A stretch of DNA of 64,000 nt from Pseudomonadota bacterium (GTDB lineage: Bacteria > Pseudomonadota > Gammaproteobacteria > Steroidobacterales > Steroidobacteraceae): contig JAFEDT010000004.1 of the NCBI GenBank assembly GCA_018241445.1, positions 62,001 to 126,000 of the forward strand, given 5' to 3'. Shown in pieces: positions 55,710-64,000 of the stretch. The notes under the pieces are model-generated. The model saw nothing but the letters and a program-made list of their open reading frames with translations. It did not search any database and was not told where the DNA came from. The translations under genes were made by a program, and so were the position numbers. Every line of letters starts with the position of its first letter. The stretch's first letter is position 1.

Positions 55710-56000
55710 CTACTCGATGACCTTGGGGACCAGGTACAGGCCGGCGGCCACGGTCGGGGCGTTGGCCTGGTACTGCTCATGGTGGTCGGTCTCGGTCACC
55801 TGGTCGGCTCGCAGGCGCTGGGCAAGGCCAGCCAGCGGATGCGCCATCGGCGCGACGCTGGCGGTGTCGACGCGCGCCAGCTGGCCGACGAAGTCGAGAA
55901 TCCGCGACAGGCTCTCCTGGTAGACAGGAGCCTCGCCGGGGGTAAGGTCGAGCCGCGCCAGGTAGGCGATGCCCGCGATCTGCTCGCGTGTGAGGGCCAT
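55710..56000 (-). CDS. gatC: Asp-tRNA(Asn)/Glu-tRNA(Gln) amidotransferase subunit C
   Basis: 96 residues from the ATG at 56000. MALTREQIAGIAYLARLDLT, a long helix, and the end PTVAAGLYLVPKVIE match GatC, the belt that holds GatA and GatB together. First gene of gatCAB-hslO, divergent from mreB. The presence of gatCAB implies that Asn-tRNA and/or Gln-tRNA can be made by amidation here. Confidence 0.95.
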   Translation of the reverse strand: MALTREQIAGIAYLARLDLTPGEAPVYQESLSRILDFVGQLARVDTASVAPMAHPLAGLAQRLRADQVTETDHHEQYQANAPTVAAGLYLVPKVIE

Positions 56001-56036
56001 GGGAAGTTCTGTGGGTCTTGGGCGTCGGAGACATGA

Positions 56037-57182
<1,146 letters not shown>

Positions 57183-57209
57183 CTCCAGCCAGCGCGAGCC
57201 GGCACTTTA

Positions 57210-58229
57210 GTGGCAGCGTACGGATCCGGAGCCGACAGACCCCTCTACGGACGAGGCGGCTCGCCGGGCTTTCGCTTCACGGTCTACGCCGTGCTCAGCG
57301 TGGTCACGATGTACCTCGACCAGCGCCAGCACTACCTCACGCCGCTGCGCTATGCGCTGCAGGCCGGCGCCTACCCCATCCAGCTCGCCGTCAATTCCCC
57401 GTCAGCGGCGTGGCGCTGGCTGCAGGACAGTCTGCAGAGCCGCGACGCCCTGCGCCGCGAGAACGCGCAGCTGCGCGCCGCGGCGCGCGAGCTTGAGCTG
57501 CGCTCCATGCGCTACGAGGCGCTGGCGCAGGAAAACGGCAGTCTGCGGGGCCTGAAACAGGCGCTGCCCCCGGTCGCCGAGCGCTGGCTGGCCGCCGAGA
57601 TCGTGAATATCCAGCTCAGCAGCCTGCGCCAGCGATTGCTGATCAACCGCGGCGCAGGCAACGGCGTTTTCAAGGGCCAGGCCGTGCTCGATGAGAAGGG
57701 AGTGATCGGCCAGACCACGCACATCGGTCCCTGGAGTGCAGACGTCATCCTGATCACCGATCCGGAACACGCGCTGCCGGTGCGCATCGCGCGCACCGGC
57801 CTGCGCACCATCGCCGTCGGCGCTGGCGACGCAACCTCGCTGGCCCTGCCGTATCTGCCGGGCAATGCTGACATCAAGGCCGGCGACCTGCTGGTGACCT
57901 CGGGCCTGGGCGGGGTGTTCCCCGAAGGCTACCCGGTCGCGCGCGTAACCGAAGTCAGGCGCGACGCGGTTCAACCGCTGGCGCAGGTACGCGCGGCCCC
58001 GCTGGCGCACCTGGCGACCGACCGCGAGGTGATGCTGGTCTGGTTCAATGCCGGGCATCCGGCCGCCCCGGCGCCGGCGGCGGTCAGGGGAAGTGCCGCC
58101 ACGGACGCCACGAGCGACCTGCCGGCCGGCAGTCCGGCCATCCAGCCACAGCGGGTCGTGCATCCACCCATGCCGGCCCCGGCCCCGGCCCCAGCGGCGG
58201 CCGCGCCGGCCCCGGGACCCAAGCCATGA
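57210..58229 (+). CDS. mreC: Rod shape-determining protein MreC
   Basis: 339 residues from a GTG at 57210. One membrane helix (FTVYAVLSVVTMYLDQ region), a coiled coil (LQSRDALRRENAQLRAAARE) and two beta domains, e.g. VTSGLGGVFPEGYPVARVTE. The C-terminal 70 residues are a Pro/Ala-rich tail. It links MreB to PBP2/RodA in the periplasm. mreD overlaps it by 4 bp. Confidence 0.95.
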   Translation: MAAYGSGADRPLYGRGGSPGFRFTVYAVLSVVTMYLDQRQHYLTPLRYALQAGAYPIQLAVNSPSAAWRWLQDSLQSRDALRRENAQLRAAARELELRSMRYEALAQENGSLRGLKQALPPVAERWLAAEIVNIQLSSLRQRLLINRGAGNGVFKGQAVLDEKGVIGQTTHIGPWSADVILITDPEHALPVRIARTGLRTIAVGAGDATSLALPYLPGNADIKAGDLLVTSGLGGVFPEGYPVARVTEVRRDAVQPLAQVRAAPLAHLATDREVMLVWFNAGHPAAPAPAAVRGSAATDATSDLPAGSPAIQPQRVVHPPMPAPAPAPAAAAPAPGPKP

Positions 58230-58699
58230 ACGTGGACTCCCGCGCGCGCATGCTGCTGTCGATACTGGTCACGCTGGTACTGACCGTGCTGCCCCTGCCA
58301 CCGGTCGCTGACGTGGTGCGCCCGGCCTTCCTGGTGCTGGCCGTCCTCTACTGGTCGATCAATGCACCGCGCACGGGCGGGATCGGCCTGGGCTTCTTTG
58401 CAGGCTTGCTGCTGGACGTGTTCCAGGGTCCGCTGCTGGGCGAGCACGCGCTGGCGCTGGCGCTGGTGGCCTATATCGCCGTGCGCGAGCATCAGCGCAT
58501 CCGTTCCAAGCCGCTGTTCCAGCAGGCGCTGATCGTGCTGCCGGCACTGCTGCTGTACGAGTGCGTGTTGTTCGCGATCGACGGGTGGACCGGCCACCCG
58601 GTGACCAGCCCGCTGCGCTGGGTGCACGTGCTGACGGGTGCGCTGATCTGGCCGCTGGTATCGGTGGTCATGGCCTACGGCTCCCGCCGCCGCGGCTGA
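58226..58699 (+). CDS. mreD: Rod shape-determining protein MreD
   Basis: 157 residues, five predicted membrane helices. ARMLLSILVTLVLTVLPLPP, VRPAFLVLAVLYWSINAPRT and GFFAGLLLDVFQGPLLGEHA are typical of MreD (the G-L-x-x-D-x-x-x-G-x-x-G pattern). Part of the elongasome. Confidence 0.95.
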   Translation: MNVDSRARMLLSILVTLVLTVLPLPPVADVVRPAFLVLAVLYWSINAPRTGGIGLGFFAGLLLDVFQGPLLGEHALALALVAYIAVREHQRIRSKPLFQQALIVLPALLLYECVLFAIDGWTGHPVTSPLRWVHVLTGALIWPLVSVVMAYGSRRRG

Positions 58700-58723
58700 A
58701 GCAGCACCGGAGTACCGGGCACG

Positions 58724-60712
58724 ATGCCATCCGTACGCATAAAGGACCACTGGCGCGAACAGCACCTGTTCGATCGCCGTGCGCTGGTCGGCGCGGTGCT
58801 GATCGTGCTGGCCACAGCCGGGCTCATCGCGCGACTGTTCGTGCTGCAGGTGGTCCGCCACGACTACTACGCGGACCTGTCGCAGGGCAATCGCGTGCGC
58901 AACGAGCCGATTCCCGCGGCGCGCGGCCTGATCCTGGATCGTTACGGCGAAATCATCGCCGGCAACCAGCCGGCCTACCAGCTGGAAATGGTGCCGGAGG
59001 AGGTCCCGGACATCGACGCCACACTCGCGGCGCTGGTGCGGCTGGGGCTGATCCGCGCGGAGGACGTGAGCGAGCTCACGCGCACCATCGATTCCAGCCG
59101 CAGCTACGACAGTGTACCGATCCGCCTGCGCATGTCGGACGAGGACGTGGCGCGGTTCGCGGTGCGGCGCTTCGAATTCCCCGGCCTGGACATCCGCACG
59201 CGCCAGACGCGCTGGTACCCCAATGGCGACCTGGCGGTGCACGCACTGGGCTACGTGGGAGCGATAAGCGAAGCTGACCTGAAGCGCATCGACCGCGCCG
59301 CCTATGCCGGCACATCCCTGATCGGCAAGCTCGGCATCGAAAGCGCGTACGAGCAGCAGTTGCACGGCGTCAATGGCAACCGCGAGGTGCTGGTCAACGC
59401 CCAGGGCCGCTCGGTGGAACGCCAGGGGGCCTTCGTGCCGCAGATGCACACCAAGGCGCCGGTCGCAGGCGAGGACCTGCTGCTGTCGATCGACCTGAAG
59501 GTGCAGCGCGCCGCCGAGAGCGCGCTCGCGGGCCGCCGGGGGGCGGTAGTCGCGCTCGACCCCGCGAACGGCGACGTCATCGCACTGGCGAGCCATCCGG
59601 GTTTCGATCCCACCCTGTTCGCGCGCGGCATCACGGGCGCTGAATACCGCGAGCTGCAGAACGACATCGACCGCCCGCTGTTGAACCGCGCCCTGCGCGG
59701 CGCGTATCCCTCAGGCTCGACCATCAAGCCGGTACTCGGGCTCGCCGGGCTCACTGACGGGGTCATCACGGCGGACACCCGCGTGTACTGCAACGGGGTG
59801 TTCACCCTGCCGGGCAGCCGCCACGTGTGGCGCTCGGACAAGGGTGAGCCGCGCGGCATGCTCGACATGCCGGAGGCGATCGCGCGTTCCTCCGATGTGT
59901 ACTTCTACAAGCTCGCCTCGACGCTCGGCATCGAACGCATTGCGGCCTTCCTTGCGCCCTTCGGCTACGGCCAGCTCACCGGAATCGACATTGGCGGCGA
60001 GAAACCGGGACTGCTGCCGTCGCCGGAGTGGAAGCGCAAGGCTTTCAAGCGGCCGGAAGATCGGGTCTGGTTCCCGGGTGAGACCGTCAACATCGGCATC
60101 GGCCAGGGCTACCTCCTGGTGACACCGCTGCAACTGGCGCACATCGCGGGCATCCTCGGCGAACGCGGCCGCCGCTTCCGGCCGCGGCTGGTCACGGGCA
60201 CGCGCGATGCAGCCGGGCGCGTGCAGTGGCTCGCGCCGATCGAGGACGCCCCGGTCAAGGGCGTGTCCGCGGCCGACTGGACGGTGGTGATCGACGCGAT
60301 GGTCGGCACGACGCACTGCGCGCGCTATTGCGGCACCGCCGCCGCGATGTTCAAGGACGCGCCCTACCAGGCCGCCGGCAAGACCGGCACGGCCCAGGTG
60401 TACACCGTCGCGCAGAATGAGAAATACAACGCCAACAAGCTGCCGGAGCGACTGCGCGATCACGCCTGGTTCATCGCCTTCGCGCCCGCGGACGCCCCAC
60501 GCATCGCGGTGGCGGTGTTGGTGGAAAATGCCGGCTGGGGGGCCTCCAACGCGGCGCCGGTGGCGCGCAAGGTGCTTGACGCCTACCTGCTCGGCCCTGA
60601 CGGCAAACTGAAGCCACCGGCGGCAGGATCCGGGTCCGCGCCCGCGACCGGCCCCGCGCCAGTGCCCGCCCCCCAGCAACCCGGCCCCGCGCCGGCGAGC
60701 AGCAGCACATGA
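58724..60712 (+). CDS. mrdA: Penicillin-binding protein 2 (elongasome transpeptidase)
   Basis: 662 residues. A membrane anchor (ALVGAVLIVLATAGLIARLF), a pedestal domain with AARGLILDRYGEIIAGNQPA, then the transpeptidase: S-x-x-K in PSGSTIKPV (Ser 332), S-x-N-like SSDVYFYK, and KTGT (Lys 553). The C-terminus is a Pro/Ala-rich tail of about 35 residues. It cross-links peptidoglycan with RodA during elongation. Confidence 0.97.
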   Translation: MPSVRIKDHWREQHLFDRRALVGAVLIVLATAGLIARLFVLQVVRHDYYADLSQGNRVRNEPIPAARGLILDRYGEIIAGNQPAYQLEMVPEEVPDIDATLAALVRLGLIRAEDVSELTRTIDSSRSYDSVPIRLRMSDEDVARFAVRRFEFPGLDIRTRQTRWYPNGDLAVHALGYVGAISEADLKRIDRAAYAGTSLIGKLGIESAYEQQLHGVNGNREVLVNAQGRSVERQGAFVPQMHTKAPVAGEDLLLSIDLKVQRAAESALAGRRGAVVALDPANGDVIALASHPGFDPTLFARGITGAEYRELQNDIDRPLLNRALRGAYPSGSTIKPVLGLAGLTDGVITADTRVYCNGVFTLPGSRHVWRSDKGEPRGMLDMPEAIARSSDVYFYKLASTLGIERIAAFLAPFGYGQLTGIDIGGEKPGLLPSPEWKRKAFKRPEDRVWFPGETVNIGIGQGYLLVTPLQLAHIAGILGERGRRFRPRLVTGTRDAAGRVQWLAPIEDAPVKGVSAADWTVVIDAMVGTTHCARYCGTAAAMFKDAPYQAAGKTGTAQVYTVAQNEKYNANKLPERLRDHAWFIAFAPADAPRIAVAVLVENAGWGASNAAPVARKVLDAYLLGPDGKLKPPAAGSGSAPATGPAPVPAPQQPGPAPASSST

Positions 60713-61848
60713 TCTACGAAGAAGTCACCAGCGGTTCGCGCACCCGCCGCACCCTCACTGGCGCCACGCGCGTGCTGCTGGCGCTGAAGATCGACGGGCC
60801 GCTGGTGGTGGGCCTGGCACTGATCTCGGCCTTCGGCCTCATCGTGCTGTACAGCGCCTCCGGCCAGAGCCTGCCGACAGTGTGGCGCACGGTCGCGCGA
60901 CTGGTGCTGGGCGTGGCGGCAATGCTGCTGCTGGCCCAGGTCAATCCCAACTTCCTGCGCCGACTGACGCCCTGGCTGTACGTCATCGGCTGCGTGCTGC
61001 TGTTGATCGTTGATGCCATCGGTCACATCGGCATGGGGGCGCAGCGCTGGCTCGACCTGGGGCTTTTCCGATTCCAGCCTTCGGAACTGATGAAGCTGGC
61101 CGTGCCGATGATGTGCGCCTGGTACCTGCACGAGCGGCCGCTGCCGCCGGGCATCCCGGCGCTGTTGCTGCTGGCGTTGATGATCATTGTGCCCGCCGCG
61201 ATGGTGGCGGCGCAGCCTGATCTGGGCACCGCGGCGCTGATCGCCATCGCCGGTGTGCTGGTGGTGGTGCTCGCTGGCCTGCCGCTGCGCATCATGGCGG
61301 CGCTGGCGGTGCTGGCGGCGCTGGGCGCGTGGTTCGGCTGGAACTTCATGCACGACTACCAGCGCAAACGCGTCCTGACCTTCCTCAACCCGCAGACCGA
61401 TCCGCTCGGCGCCGGCTATCACATCATCCAGTCGCAGATCGCCATCGGCTCCGGTGGCGTGTTCGGCAAGGGCTGGATGAACGGCAGCCAGGCGCAGCTG
61501 GAGTTCCTGCCGGAGCGCTCGACCGACTTCATCTTCGCCGTGATCGGCGAGGAATTCGGCCTGCTCGGCCTGCTGCTGCTGCTGGCGCTGTATGGCTTCG
61601 TAGTCGGCCGCGCCCTCTACCTCGCCACCCAGACCCAGGACACCTTCGCGCGACTGCTTGCCGGCAGCCTGGCGCTCACCTTCTTCGTGTACGTGTTCAT
61701 CAACGCCGGCATGGTCACCGGACTGCTGCCGGTGGTCGGGGTGCCGCTGCCGCTGGTCAGCTACGGCGGCAGCTCGGTCGTGACGCTGCTGGCGGGTTTC
61801 GGTATTCTGATGGCGCTGTATTCGCGGCGTAAACTCATCGGGTCCTAA
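60709..61848 (+). CDS. mrdB: Peptidoglycan glycosyltransferase RodA
   Basis: 379 residues, SEDS family, about ten membrane helices. Conserved GAQRWLDLGLFRFQPSELMK, AAQPDLGTAALIAIAG (the catalytic-type Asp), FLPERSTDFIFAVIGEEFGL and VGVPLPLVSYGGSSVVTLLA. It polymerises lipid II with PBP2, encoded upstream with a 4-bp overlap. Confidence 0.97.
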   Translation: MIYEEVTSGSRTRRTLTGATRVLLALKIDGPLVVGLALISAFGLIVLYSASGQSLPTVWRTVARLVLGVAAMLLLAQVNPNFLRRLTPWLYVIGCVLLLIVDAIGHIGMGAQRWLDLGLFRFQPSELMKLAVPMMCAWYLHERPLPPGIPALLLLALMIIVPAAMVAAQPDLGTAALIAIAGVLVVVLAGLPLRIMAALAVLAALGAWFGWNFMHDYQRKRVLTFLNPQTDPLGAGYHIIQSQIAIGSGGVFGKGWMNGSQAQLEFLPERSTDFIFAVIGEEFGLLGLLLLLALYGFVVGRALYLATQTQDTFARLLAGSLALTFFVYVFINAGMVTGLLPVVGVPLPLVSYGGSSVVTLLAGFGILMALYSRRKLIGS

Positions 61849-61852
61849 GGAA

Positions 61853-63049
61853 TTGAAGCATCGTGCCGTTCTGTCGCTGGCCCTGCTCCCCGTATTGGCT
61901 GCCGCCGCGCAGCCGGGGGATCCCGCTGCCGCCGATCGGCCCGCGACACCTGCCGCGACGGTAGGCTCAGCCACGACGCCCGCCGCGGCAGCAGGAACAC
62001 CTGCGGCGGCAAGCCTGCCCGCACCGGCAGTCTCACCCGCGACACCTGCAGCGGCCTCGGGCTCACCGCCACCAGATGCGGCCGAGGCACCGGCCGGCAG
62101 CGGGAACTTCACGCTGCAACGAGCCGATGTCGCCGCCTTCATCCGCGAGGTCAGCGCGCGCAACGGACTGGAAGAGCACGAGGTCCGCGCCCTGCTGCGC
62201 CAGGCACAGCCGCAGCCGAAGATCATCGAGATCATGGAGCGGCCGGTGGAACGCATCGCCCCGTGGTGGGAGTACCGCGCGCGCTTCCTGACGCCCGAGC
62301 GCATCAGCGACGGCGCGCAATTCTGGACCGAGCATCGGGAATCGGTGGAACGTGCCGCCGCGAAGTACCAGGTGCCGCCGGAGTACCTGGTCGCGATCCT
62401 GGGCGTGGAGACTTTCTACGGGCGCCTGACCGGCCGCTACCGGGTGCTCGATGCGCTGGCGACCCTGGGCTTCGACTACCCGCCGCGCGGCAAATACTTC
62501 CGCGGCGAACTGGAGCAGTTCCTGCTGCTGTGCCGCGACAACCACCTCGACCCGCTGACCACGCTCGGCTCCTATGCCGGCGCCATGGGCGCGCCGCAAT
62601 TCATGCCCTCCACCTACCGCCACTATGCCGTGGATGCCGACAACAGCCATCGCAGTGATCTGTGGGGCAACTGGGACGACATCCTCGCCAGCATCGCCAA
62701 CTACCTGCACGAGTACGGCTGGCAGCCCGGCACCCCGGTGCTGGCCGAGGCGCGCCTGGACCCCGACGCCAACTTCCAGATCGATCCGCGCAACGTCGAG
62801 CTCAACGAAACCATCGCCAGCCTTGCGCACCACGGCGTGCGCGCCGTGACTGACCTGCCGCCGGACACAAAGGCGGTGCTGATCTGGGCGGAGCAGCGCG
62901 AGGGTCCGGGCTATCGCGTCGGCTTTCATAACTTCCGCGTCATCACGCGCTACAACACCTCGCCGCGCTACGCCATGGCGGTGCACGACCTGGCGCAGGC
63001 CATCGCGCAGCGCATGCAGGCCACGCCAGCGACGGTAAAGGCGCAGTGA
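61853..63049 (+). CDS. mltB: Lytic murein transglycosylase B
   Basis: 398 residues from a TTG at 61853. Signal peptide (LKHRAVLSLALLPVLAAAAQ), then about 60 Ala/Pro/Thr-rich residues, then the MltB domain: FIREVSARNGLEEHEVRALL, YLVAILGVETFYGRLTGRYR (catalytic Glu) and GSYAGAMGAPQFMPSTYRHY. No lipobox Cys is visible, so it is probably soluble periplasmic. It cleaves glycan strands; the pairing with rlpA is common. Confidence 0.93.
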   Translation: MKHRAVLSLALLPVLAAAAQPGDPAAADRPATPAATVGSATTPAAAAGTPAAASLPAPAVSPATPAAASGSPPPDAAEAPAGSGNFTLQRADVAAFIREVSARNGLEEHEVRALLRQAQPQPKIIEIMERPVERIAPWWEYRARFLTPERISDGAQFWTEHRESVERAAAKYQVPPEYLVAILGVETFYGRLTGRYRVLDALATLGFDYPPRGKYFRGELEQFLLLCRDNHLDPLTTLGSYAGAMGAPQFMPSTYRHYAVDADNSHRSDLWGNWDDILASIANYLHEYGWQPGTPVLAEARLDPDANFQIDPRNVELNETIASLAHHGVRAVTDLPPDTKAVLIWAEQREGPGYRVGFHNFRVITRYNTSPRYAMAVHDLAQAIAQRMQATPATVKAQ

Positions 63050-63909
63050 GTCCACTGCTGCGTGGCTGCGCGCGCACCGCGCCGGCCGCCGCACTGCTGC
63101 TGTTGTGCGGTTGCTCGATGCTGGCCCGGCGCCCGCCGCCATCCGGGCCGCCGGTGCCCGCCGCGACGGGCGCACCGCAGCCGGCGCCGCCCGCCGCGCC
63201 GCCGGGCGGCGTGCCGCCGCCGCCACCCAACATCGATTCAATACCGGACGCGGTGCCGCGCTACGAGCCGCGCAGCGCGCGTGGCAACCCGCCCTTCTAC
63301 ACGGTGCTGGGCCGCCGCTACGTGGTGCTCGGCAGTGCCGAGGGCTACGTGGAGCGCGGCGTCGCCTCCTGGTACGGCCCCACTTTCCATGGCGGCAACA
63401 CCTCCAATGGCGACCTGTACGACATGTACGCGATGACCGCTGCGCACAAGACACTGCCGCTGCCGTGTTACGCGCGCGTCACCAATCTTGCCAATGGCCG
63501 CACTGTGGTGGTGCGCATCAACGACCGCGGCCCGTTCGTCGCCAACCGGCTGATCGATCTGTCTTACACGGCGGCAGCCAGGCTCGACATGCTCAGGAAC
63601 GGCACGGCGCTGGTCGAAGTACGCACGCTGACGCCCGGAGAGCCCGACAACCTGACCCGCAGCAGCGCCACGCCGCCAGCCGCGCTGTACCTGCAGGCCG
63701 GCGCCTTCGCCGACCCGGGCAACGCACAGCGCCTGCAGGCACGACTGACGGCGGCGGGCGTCAAGGGCGCCTTCGTACTGTCGCCGATCACCGGCACTTC
63801 GCGCCTGTATCGCGTACGCGTGGGCCCGATCGCGAGCGTCGCCGTCTACGACCAGCTCGCCGCGCAGCTCGGTTCACTGGGCATCGAGGCGCGGCTCGCC
63901 AACGACTGA
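63046..63909 (+). CDS. rlpA: Septal ring lipoprotein RlpA (with SPOR domain)
   Basis: 287 residues from a GTG that overlaps the mltB stop. A lipoprotein signal ends at LLLLCGCS. A Pro-rich linker, then the double-psi barrel: VERGVASWYGPTFHGGNTSN, DMYAMTAAHKTLPLPCYARV, VVRINDRGPFVANRLIDLSY (catalytic-type Asp). A C-terminal SPOR domain (AALYLQAGAFADPGNAQRLQ to the end) binds denuded glycan at the septum. Confidence 0.95.
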   Translation: MSPLLRGCARTAPAAALLLLCGCSMLARRPPPSGPPVPAATGAPQPAPPAAPPGGVPPPPPNIDSIPDAVPRYEPRSARGNPPFYTVLGRRYVVLGSAEGYVERGVASWYGPTFHGGNTSNGDLYDMYAMTAAHKTLPLPCYARVTNLANGRTVVVRINDRGPFVANRLIDLSYTAAARLDMLRNGTALVEVRTLTPGEPDNLTRSSATPPAALYLQAGAFADPGNAQRLQARLTAAGVKGAFVLSPITGTSRLYRVRVGPIASVAVYDQLAAQLGSLGIEARLAND

Positions 63910-64000
63910 AGGCGTAAGCCGTGCCCCAGGCGTCGCGGCGTGCGGAGCGAGCGCGTGAGCACGCACCCGCGTGGCTGGATCAGTTAGAATTTGTTTCTCC
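63910..64000. other. Intergenic end of window
   Basis: No gene can be read. The last 30 bases turn AT-rich (CAGTTAGAATTTG), with a TAGAAT that may be the -10 of a following gene outside the window. Confidence 0.4.

Noticed and set aside
57971..59596. Minus-strand 541-residue open frame, Gln/His/Arg-rich
   Set aside because: Shadow of mreC, mreD and mrdA; no family features.
60583..62304. Minus-strand 573-residue open frame
   Set aside because: Shadow of mrdA, mrdB and mltB; Gln/His-rich repeats come from the opposite-strand codons.
63940..64000. A gene start at the right edge
   Set aside because: Only a possible -10 element is visible; no start codon with a frame can be judged.

Overview
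The window is GC-rich (roughly two-thirds G+C by eye) and carries gammaproteobacterial housekeeping genes in familiar orders: prs-rplY-pth-ychF, lolB-ispE next to tRNA-Gln, prfA, gatCAB divergent from mreBCD-mrdAB-mltB-rlpA, and metF-metH. Together with a large TonB-dependent receptor, this suggests an environmental gammaproteobacterium near Xanthomonadales, Nevskiales or Steroidobacterales. That placement is an inference from gene order and protein style; no 16S gene is present.

Region 1, positions 1 to about 21,570, is one end of a tailed-phage prophage inserted at the 3' end of a tRNA-Met gene (21,571-21,647). The other end lies left of the window. Around 12.1-13.5 kb is a genetic switch: a Cro-like gene (minus), a CI-like repressor plus a PH-domain gene (plus), and two nearly identical promoter/operator cassettes at 12,377-12,403 and 13,414-13,440 that fire outward. 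The left operon (minus) runs from cro through a replication-type gene holding a striking GTnACGC repeat cluster, small nucleic-acid-type proteins, fibre/adhesin genes, HNH, small and large terminase, a gpW-like protein and the portal, which is cut by the window edge. The right operon (plus) is a tightly overlapped chain of small genes followed by a RecE-type nuclease, a recombination ATPase, a lone ParB, another HNH-like gene, excisionase and integrase.

Region 2, 21.7-35.3 kb (minus except one gene), holds ychF, pth, rplY and prs; an outer-membrane TonB receptor followed by a secreted phosphoesterase; a small exported protein; a multi-cluster CDGSH protein (plus); an NAD-dependent beta-hydroxyacid dehydrogenase; tRNA-Gln; ispE; lolB; and a TPR lipoprotein.

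Region 3, 35.4-45.8 kb, begins with prfA, RDD and SpoIIM-like genes (plus). They converge on a DUF58/MoxR/DUF4350/DUF4129/membrane-protein operon (minus), an AAA chaperone plus VWA-type envelope cluster. prmC, a cyclophilin and mtgA follow (plus).

Region 4, 45.8-64 kb, holds an ArsR-methyltransferase fusion regulator with metF and metH (methionine/SAH cycle), hslO, gatCAB (tRNA-dependent amidation), and the rod-shape operon mreB-mreC-mreD-mrdA-mrdB followed by mltB and rlpA. I saw no insertion sequence, CRISPR array or rRNA. The least explained material is in the prophage: paired operators, candidate iterons, a repeat-built adhesin and a possible parS-like repeat.
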